Shown in pieces: positions 58,945 through 64,000 of a DNA stretch of 64,000 bases (positions are counted from its first letter, which is position 1; the number at the start of each line of letters is the position of its first letter). Location: NCBI GenBank assembly GCA_041402005.1, contig JAWKTB010000002.1, positions 521,267 to 585,266 on the forward strand. The letters are read 5' to 3'. A program made the position numbers and the translations under genes. This stretch comes from JAJRXR01 sp041402005. GTDB taxonomy: Bacteria > Planctomycetota > Phycisphaerae > Phycisphaerales > UBA1924. Under the pieces are notes generated by a model that searched no databases, was not told the DNA's origin, and saw only the letters and a program-made list of their open reading frames with translations.

Positions 58945-61020
58945 TCACTCCCCGCCCGCGCCACCCGACCCGTCCTTCGCGTCCTTCTTCTCTTCCTCGG
59001 CGGGCGGCGGCGTCAGCGGCACCAGCAGCCCCTCCCGGCGCGCCGTTGTCCGCGGCTTGTCCCCGTCGCTCACTCGTGGCGAGTCGAACACCACCAGCTC
59101 CGCCTCCTCCCCGGCGCGCTCCGGACGCAGCGTGATCTCCTCCTGCTTCGTCGAACGGATCAGGTCCGCGATCAGCTTGTTCCGCTCCGTCGTGAACGTC
59201 GCGGCGACGGCCTTGTCTTCGAAGAGCTGGTGCAGCGCCCCGACGCATTCCGCATAGCTCAGGCCCAGCCCGGGTCTCGGATCGTCCGCCGTCTGGTCGT
59301 GGGCCATCAGCTCCAGGAGCTTGTCCAGACGCCCATCGACCTGCTGGGTCACCACCCGCCCCGAGCGAAGATCCCGGTAGTACAGGCGGATCGGGTCCGA
59401 CTCCGAGTCCGACGCCAGCATCAGGCGGTTGCCCCACGCGCTGACGAGCAGGGGTCTCTGCATCTCGACGACGTCCCCGAACAGCACGATCCGGGGCTCG
59501 CCCTGCTGGGTGACGTAGAGCATGGGGTCGCCGTACGGCGCCCGGTCCAGGAAGAACTTGCCCGCCACCAGCTCGCGGCTGACCCCCTGGATCGTGCCCT
59601 GCGGCAGGCTCATCTGCGCCAGCGCGTCCAGCCCGGACCTCGTCAGGTGCACGCCCCCGGGGCCTGTCTCGCCCTCGACCATCGCCAGCAGGCGTCGCTT
59701 CTGGTCCCGGATCGCCCGGTCCACCAGCGCTTCGTACGCCGCCACCCGGATCGTCAGCTCCTTCGACGCCATCAGCCCCTTCAGCGATTCGTCGATCCTG
59801 GGCCCGGCGTCGAGGCGGGCCAGCAACTCGATCGCGTCCAGACGCAGAATCGAGGGCCCGCTCTCCGCCAGCTCGATCAGGTACGGCGCCGCCCTCGGGT
59901 CGTCGAGACCCACCCCGGCCCGCAGCGCCGCCAGGCGGGGGGCCGCCTCCGGGAAGTCGTACAGCTCGCGCACGAACGGCTTCGCCCGCTCGCCCAGCGC
60001 CTCCAGGCACCAGCCCAGGTCGTTGGCAAGATACGGCTGGTTGCGCATCTCCCCCGCGTACCGGCGGGCGTGCACCTCGGGGTACGACCGGTCGATCTGG
60101 AGGTGCTCGATCAGCGCGAGGAACTCGTCTGGGCGGTCCTGATAGCGGCGGGGGATCGTCACGCGGATCCGGGTGTCGTTCTTGCCCCGCGCCGCAGGCT
60201 CGCCGTCCCCGGGTCGCTCGGGGAAACGCGAGTTGATCGCGCTGGCGATGCGCCTGGCCCGATCGTGGGAGGGGTTGTCGAGCAGGATCTCGACCTGCAT
60301 GTCCTCGGTCACGATCCCGCCATCGAGGATCCGCCCGACGTCGCGGGTCACCGTGCTGAACTCGTCGCCCGGGTTGGCGAACGGGTTAATGAAAATTGGG
60401 CCCTTTGCCTCGCCGATCCGGAGCGTCTGGGGGCCGCCGAAGTTGCTGGGGGGTCCGGGTCGCAGCTCAGTCGTCCACAGCTTCCCGCCCTCGAGGCTCG
60501 TCGCGTTCACCGCGCGCACGAACACGTCGAAGCTCGACCCCTCGCGCGCCCCGGGCGGCACCGCCCCCTGCACGATCACCACCGCGGTGTTCGTGTCCGA
60601 GATCAGCTGGCGGGGTGTACGACCTTTGAGGGGTCCGTCCACGTCGTTGGCGATGCTGATCCCGTTCAGGGACATCTCGCGTTCGATGGTCGCCGCGTAC
60701 TCCTCGGGCATGGGCAGCCCGCCCGTCCCGTTCAGTCCGACGACGAAGCCGATCCCCGAGACGAGCAGGGGCTGCACGCCCGAGATCGACGCCTCGGCGC
60801 CGATCGTCCCGCGCAGCACGTCGGGCACGTCGCGCACGACGCTCGGCGTCACGGTGCGCGCGCGCACCTGCGGCTTGTTCTTCTTGTTGAACAGGCGGCA
60901 CCCGCCCGACATCGACACGCCGATCAACGCCAGCGCCGTCACCGCCACCATCACATGTCCGCGGGCGGACACACCACCGCGCACGCCCTTGAGCTGCTGC
61001 ATCGCGATCTGGTTCCTCAT
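58945..61020 (-). CDS. Lipoprotein with flagellar P-ring (FlgI-like) domain and HEAT-like repeats
   Basis: A 691-residue exported lipoprotein with the lipobox VSMSGGC (Cys41). Residues 80-330 resemble FlgI, the flagellar P-ring protein (QPLLVSGIGFVVGLNGTGG, AVVIVQGAVPPGAREG, FDVFVRAVNATSLEGG, EILLDNPSHDRARRIASAIN). Residues 340-480 are HEAT-like repeats (PRLAALRAGVGLDDPRAAPY), and the rest is beta-rich with a charged end. Isolated FlgI-domain lipoproteins without other flagellar genes are seen in planctomycetes; a structural or outer-membrane-ring role is an inference. ATG 61020 gives the proper signal peptide. Confidence 0.75.
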   Translation of the reverse strand: MRNQIAMQQLKGVRGGVSARGHVMVAVTALALIGVSMSGGCRLFNKKNKPQVRARTVTPSVVRDVPDVLRGTIGAEASISGVQPLLVSGIGFVVGLNGTGGLPMPEEYAATIEREMSLNGISIANDVDGPLKGRTPRQLISDTNTAVVIVQGAVPPGAREGSSFDVFVRAVNATSLEGGKLWTTELRPGPPSNFGGPQTLRIGEAKGPIFINPFANPGDEFSTVTRDVGRILDGGIVTEDMQVEILLDNPSHDRARRIASAINSRFPERPGDGEPAARGKNDTRIRVTIPRRYQDRPDEFLALIEHLQIDRSYPEVHARRYAGEMRNQPYLANDLGWCLEALGERAKPFVRELYDFPEAAPRLAALRAGVGLDDPRAAPYLIELAESGPSILRLDAIELLARLDAGPRIDESLKGLMASKELTIRVAAYEALVDRAIRDQKRRLLAMVEGETGPGGVHLTRSGLDALAQMSLPQGTIQGVSRELVAGKFFLDRAPYGDPMLYVTQQGEPRIVLFGDVVEMQRPLLVSAWGNRLMLASDSESDPIRLYYRDLRSGRVVTQQVDGRLDKLLELMAHDQTADDPRPGLGLSYAECVGALHQLFEDKAVAATFTTERNKLIADLIRSTKQEEITLRPERAGEEAELVVFDSPRVSDGDKPRTTARREGLLVPLTPPPAEEEKKDAKDGSGGAGGE

Positions 61021-61711
61021 TCCGCGCCGCCGCCTTGCGCCGGGGCGTCTGGCCGCGTCCCCGGTCCCCGCCCGGCAGCGCCTCGCGCCGGGCCTCGGGC
61101 GGCATCGTAGGTGTCGCTTCGCACCATCCCACGCCCGCGTTCCCCCCGTCCCCCCAATCACTTGCGCCTCGCTCGCGAGCCCGGTGCTCGGCGACGAGGT
61201 CCGGCCTCCTGACCCCGGCCCCCGTTCGGGTGTCTCCAGGACCCCCAGATCTGGCTCGTGGGGCTCCACGACGCCTCTCCACAACACCAGATGTCGTGTC
61301 TCCCACCAGTTTTCACGATTTCGTAAGCGTCTGAACGGGCGATGGTTGCCCCCAACCGACAGGCTGAGACCCCTGGTACACTTCATTTTGATGAAGTTCG
61401 CCCTGCACACACCATCCGTTGTGGTATATTCCGCGGCCGCTCGCCGATGAAGGCATCCGCGGGCGGCTCGTCGGGCCCGGTCAAGCACCGGCCACCCCGG
61501 CGAGAACAGGCTGGCTGACCGGCGGCTGGGAGGTCGCCGGATCGACGGGCGGGCGGGCGAATGGGTCCTGCCCGCGGATGGGAACCCCGGGCTCTTTCCG
61601 GGGATGGACGGGGCGCCAGGCCCCAGACGCAAGACGGGCGTGCCGCCACGGGGATGGGACCACCAACCCCCCGGCGCGATCGCCGCGTCCGCTCATTCAG
61701 GGAGGCGCGCC
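61021..61711. other. Divergent non-coding region upstream of dcd
   Basis: These 691 bases lie between the FlgI-like lipoprotein and dcd. No gene is supported; frames running through it have odd composition. A perfect dyad, ACTTCAT-TTTG-ATGAAGT, lies at 61380-61397. A possible promoter for dcd is the TATATT box near 61424-61429 with CTGCAC 16 bases before it. If so, the dcd leader would be about 280 bases, and a regulatory RNA could fit there. Confidence 0.45.
61380..61397. promoter_or_regulatory. Perfect dyad between divergent genes
   Basis: ACTTCAT and ATGAAGT flank a four-base centre TTTG. It is the most AT-rich and best-ordered element of the 691-base gap, about 45 bases upstream of the putative dcd -10 box. 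Likely an operator; no regulator assigned. It does not match the NrdR box that controls many nrd genes. Confidence 0.45.
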
Positions 61712-62284
61712 ATGGGCGTGCTCTGCGACACCCAGATCCGCGAACTCGTCGGCATCGAGCCCTTCGAGGACGCCCGCAAACGCCCGGGCACGATCTCCTA
61801 TGGCGTCTCGAGCTACGGCTACGACGTCCGCGTCGGGCCCGTCTTCAAGATCTTCACGCCGACCCCCCGCTCGGGCGGGATCACCGTCGTCGATCCCAAG
61901 CGGTTCACGGACGAGCTGATGGTGACGGTGGACACGCGCGACCACGCCGTCGATCACGTCGTCATCCCGCCGAACTCGTTTGCCCTGTGCGAGACGATGG
62001 AGCACTTCGTCATCCCGCGCGACGTGCTCGTCCTCTGCGTCGGCAAGTCCACCTACGCCCGGTGCGGCCTGATCGTGAACGTCACGCCCCTGGAGCCCGA
62101 GTGGCGCGGCAGGGTCACGCTCGAGATCTCCAACACCACACCCCTGCCGGCCAAGGTGTACGCCGGCGAGGGGATCGCGCAGTTCGTGTTCCTCAAGGCC
62201 GACCGGGTGTGTGCCGTCAGCTACGCGGACAAGGCGGGGAAGTACCAGGATCAGAGCGGGCTGACGCTGCCGAGGGTGGATTGA
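61712..62284 (+). CDS. dcd: dCTP deaminase
   Basis: The enzyme deaminates dCTP to dUTP for thymidylate synthesis. The 190-residue protein has SYGVSSYGYDVRVG, VDPKRFTDE, the active segment VGKSTYARCGL, the catalytic Glu in EGIAQFVF, and the C-terminal lid YADKAGKYQDQSGLTLPR, which closes over the nucleotide. ATG 61712 has AGGGAGG six bases upstream, so the longer frame from 61604 is rejected. The last 37 codons are repeated in diverged form at 63129-63242. It is linked with nrdJ in nucleotide supply, but two genes now lie between them. Confidence 0.95.
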   Translation: MGVLCDTQIRELVGIEPFEDARKRPGTISYGVSSYGYDVRVGPVFKIFTPTPRSGGITVVDPKRFTDELMVTVDTRDHAVDHVVIPPNSFALCETMEHFVIPRDVLVLCVGKSTYARCGLIVNVTPLEPEWRGRVTLEISNTTPLPAKVYAGEGIAQFVFLKADRVCAVSYADKAGKYQDQSGLTLPRVD

Positions 62285-62346
62285 CGTGAGCGCGATGTTG
62301 AGGGCGAGCCTGGCAAAGGGGATCGATCCGGCACGGGGGGTGCTCG

Positions 62347-63114
62347 ATGCGCGATTTGCCTTCGCAGTTCAATCTCTACGACCTGGTCTCGGCCTGGCTG
62401 CCGGGCGTGACGCTGATCGCGCTCTTGACGCCACTGGCGCGGGCGTTCGGCGTCGACACGACCTCCCTGGGCTCGGGCTCCGAACTCATCGACGGGCTGC
62501 TCTGGCTGGTGGTCGCGTACGTCGGGGGGCTGCTGCTCCAGGGGCTGGCGGCGGTGATGAAGGGCTTCCCGATCATGCGCCGCGCGGACCGTTCGAGCTG
62601 GGGCGCCTTCGCGACCTCGCCGGAGGCCGCCCGGGTGGCGAAGCTGCTCGCCGATCGATGGCCCGACCAGTTCGCGACGCTGCCGGAGCCGCCGAGCCGG
62701 GCGAAGGAGCGGGATCGGCAGGCGCGCCAGGAGTTCAAGGCGCCCTGGAAGCACGCTCTCGAGTTCACGCGTCGCCTCGTCAGCGAGCGATCCGCGAGCG
62801 ATCGCCCCGAACGCCTGCATTCGCTCGCGATGTGTCTGCGGTCGCTGACGCTCGTGTTCCTGATCGCGTTCGCGGCGTACGCGGGGGCGTATCTCTTGAT
62901 TGTGACCCAGCGGGTTCCAGACGGGGAGGACGCGGGCGGACGCCCCGTGATCGTGCTCGTCGGGATGGGGCTTGCCTGTCTCGTGTTGGCGCGTGTGACG
63001 GCGGGGCGTGCGGTGGCCTTCATCGAGTACTGGGCCGAGGAGCTGGCGATGCGGGTGATCGTGCTCGACCGGCTCGGGGAGCTCGATCCGGACAGTGGGG
63101 AGGAGAAGAAGTAG
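62347..63114 (+). CDS. Membrane protein between the two dcd 3' ends
   Basis: A 255-residue protein with helices at about 12-30, 48-72, 170-190 and 198-216. A long cytoplasmic stretch between the second and third contains a Arg/Glu/Lys-rich coil (SRAKERDRQARQEFKAPWK). The C-terminus is acidic. GC and codon use look like the host. No family recognised. It starts 62 bases after the dcd stop and ends 14 bases before the orphan dcd end, so it is the cargo between the two copies, as the lipoprotein is behind uvrA. Confidence 0.65.
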   Translation: MRDLPSQFNLYDLVSAWLPGVTLIALLTPLARAFGVDTTSLGSGSELIDGLLWLVVAYVGGLLLQGLAAVMKGFPIMRRADRSSWGAFATSPEAARVAKLLADRWPDQFATLPEPPSRAKERDRQARQEFKAPWKHALEFTRRLVSERSASDRPERLHSLAMCLRSLTLVFLIAFAAYAGAYLLIVTQRVPDGEDAGGRPVIVLVGMGLACLVLARVTAGRAVAFIEYWAEELAMRVIVLDRLGELDPDSGEEKK

Positions 63115-63128
63115 CGGCGCTCCGCTCG

Positions 63129-63242
63129 GGCGTTGCCGGGTTCATTGTTCTCGACGCCGATCGCGTGTGCGCGCAGCGCTATGCGGACAAGGCGGGGAAG
63201 TACCAGGACCAGTCGGGGTTGACGCTGCCGAGGGTGGATTGA
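63129..63242 (+). pseudogene. Orphan copy of the dcd 3' end
   Basis: Thirty-seven codons and a TGA, reading G-V-A-G-F-I-V-L-D-A-D-R-V-C-A-Q-R, then the same last 20 residues as dcd. Against the true end (62171-62284) seven of the differences are synonymous third-base or codon-family changes, with fewer replacements, which points to a copy from a functional relative rather than decay. The catalytic Glu is not in the fragment. Two blocks of 26 and 21 identical bases occur (63180-63205 and 63222-63242). The stop overlaps the HNH start (TGATG). Confidence 0.85.
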
Positions 63243-63877
63243 TGGTGGTTTACCGCCCCATTATCGAAAGACGTCTCATTGCGTTCATTGAACAGGATGA
63301 GCATTTCGTTGAATGGCGAAGCGATGGACTTACCTCAGAGGAGATCTTGGCAGAATTCCTGGTCGACGATAGCGGGTATTTCTCTCTACTCGACCTCTAC
63401 AAACATGCAAAGTGGGGCAACCATTTTGAAAACACCGCTGGAAAGCATCCCGTGACTTCTCCGCAAGAACTGGAACGAGTATCTCGAAAAGTGGATGAAA
63501 AGTTGCTCGTGATGTGTGGGTGGCTTTCAGAAGAAGGCGGGCTCAATGGGCATTGTGCGTATTGCGGAGTCCCGATCACGATTCACGAAATGACGATTGA
63601 GCACGTTGATCCAAAGTCGAAATCGCACAACGAATCTCTCGATAACCTCGTGCCGGCTTGCTACGACTGCAATCATGAAAAGCTCGGACGCTCAACCACG
63701 GAGTACTTGCGATCAATCGGGTTCGAGCAAGCAGACATAGATTCGCTAATGAATGAATGGAAGCAAGCGTTTGAGTACCGGGCTTTGATCGGACGGGTAT
63801 GGCAGATGCGTCTGTCAGGCCACCAACTCAATAGGCTTCGTCTTGACGCAGGGAACAGCGACAGAGGCGCCCAATGA
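63242..63877 (+). CDS. HNH endonuclease
   Basis: A 211-residue protein with an HNH nuclease centre at about 105-150: CAYC (Cys105, Cys108), then IEHVDPKSK (His121), LDNLVPAC and YDCNHEK (Cys140, Cys143, Asn144). The N-terminal half is helical (LTSEEILAEFLVDDSGYFSLL) and the C-terminal part has a long helix, possibly for DNA binding. Base composition is clearly lower in GC than its neighbours, a sign of transfer. The ATG overlaps the stop of the orphan dcd end, and its stop overlaps the nrdJ start (ATGA). Restriction or homing roles are both possible; its position favours homing (inference). Confidence 0.85.
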   Translation: MVVYRPIIERRLIAFIEQDEHFVEWRSDGLTSEEILAEFLVDDSGYFSLLDLYKHAKWGNHFENTAGKHPVTSPQELERVSRKVDEKLLVMCGWLSEEGGLNGHCAYCGVPITIHEMTIEHVDPKSKSHNESLDNLVPACYDCNHEKLGRSTTEYLRSIGFEQADIDSLMNEWKQAFEYRALIGRVWQMRLSGHQLNRLRLDAGNSDRGAQ

Positions 63878-64000
63878 AGATTAGTCGGCGATTCACCAAG
63901 GACGGCCAGGATCCCTTCGCCAGCGTCTCATGGACGAGGCGATCCAGCCGCATCACCAACCCCGACGGCTCGGTCGTCTTCCAGATGGACGACGCCGAGG
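63874..64000 (+). CDS. nrdJ: B12-dependent class II ribonucleotide reductase, 5' part
   Basis: The first 42 residues (MKISRRFTKDGQDP, WTRRSSRITNPDGSVVFQ) match the start of large NrdJ enzymes, which reduce ribonucleotides with adenosylcobalamin. The ATG overlaps the HNH stop codon (ATGA). The rest lies beyond the window. With dcd upstream, this forms a nucleotide-supply operon that has been split by the membrane protein and the nuclease. Confidence 0.8.
   Translation, partial: MKISRRFTKDGQDPFASVSWTRRSSRITNPDGSVVFQMDDAE

Noticed and set aside
61021..61632. Upstream extension of the FlgI-like frame by 204 codons
   Set aside because: It would place the signal peptide and lipobox in mid-protein; the composition is non-coding.
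62286..63242. A 318-codon frame ending in the dcd-like tail
   Set aside because: Tempting as a fusion to the dcd lid, but the upstream part is Gly/Arg-rich shadow sequence of the membrane gene at 62347. The tail alone is homologous, so it was called a remnant.

Overview
The window is GC-rich, densely packed chromosomal DNA. It most likely comes from a planctomycete of the Phycisphaerae type. That placement is an inference from four things: the very high GC; long open antisense frames opposite almost every gene; a secreted protease ending in the dockerin-like tail common in that group; and intergenic hairpin repeats that I remember from planctomycete genomes. No rRNA, tRNA, insertion sequence, integrase or CRISPR array was recognised. 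A peptidoglycan elongation pair (PBP2 and RodA) shows that the organism builds a cell wall.

Layout. 1-2.6 kb: two divergent membrane proteins, then folE2 (folate). 2.8-9.6 kb: a tightly coupled plus-strand run mrdA-rodA-rsmG-dinG. 9.6-13.6 kb: a phosphohexomutase, a membrane P-loop ATPase behind an array of 7-base repeats, and a zinc-ribbon protein. 13.6-19.5 kb (minus): serine hydrolase, UvrD-type helicase, and an amino-acid permease fused to a UspA domain. 19.7-22.2 kb (plus): a Ser/Thr kinase and infC, which probably starts at a rare AUC codon. 22.3-28.3 kb: an ABC permease, small hypotheticals, a HIT protein, a lone HsdR_N nuclease-like gene of lower GC, and a lipoprotein. 28.3-35.4 kb (minus): uvrA, a small membrane protein, a glycosyltransferase and uvrB. 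35.8-40.2 kb: an M64 protease, a TPR protein, and an AHSA1/DinB/ArsR-AHSA1 operon with a likely operator. 40.2-45.6 kb (minus): a ClpP/NfeD-like protease, an ABC exporter pair (permease plus LolD-type ATPase), and gcvH. 45.7-48.3 kb (plus): TIM-barrel protein, cmk, plsC. 48.5-54.5 kb: htpX, a TauE-type permease, a 3D-domain protein, a DUF58 protein, a TPR plus Fe-trafficking protein, and pyrD. 54.7-61.0 kb (minus): smc and a FlgI-domain lipoprotein. 61.7-64 kb (plus): dcd, a membrane protein, an HNH nuclease, and the start of the B12-dependent ribonucleotide reductase.

The most unusual signal is a pattern seen twice. After uvrA and after dcd there is a membrane or lipoprotein gene, then a diverged orphan copy of the last 17 or 37 codons of the host gene with its stop codon, then a lower-GC nuclease-like gene (HsdR_N after uvrA, HNH after dcd). 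The orphan dcd end differs from the real one mostly at synonymous positions, so it came from a once-working homologue. The HNH gene starts on the stop codon of the orphan (TGATG) and ends on the start codon of nrdJ (ATGA). I propose nuclease genes that insert behind conserved 3' ends, in the manner of free-standing homing endonucleases; repair would swap or duplicate the host 3' end.

A second theme is repeats. Intergenic inverted repeats of several families are scattered through the window. Related or similar sequences also lie in frame inside dinG and uvrA, and a short octamer array lies inside uvrB.
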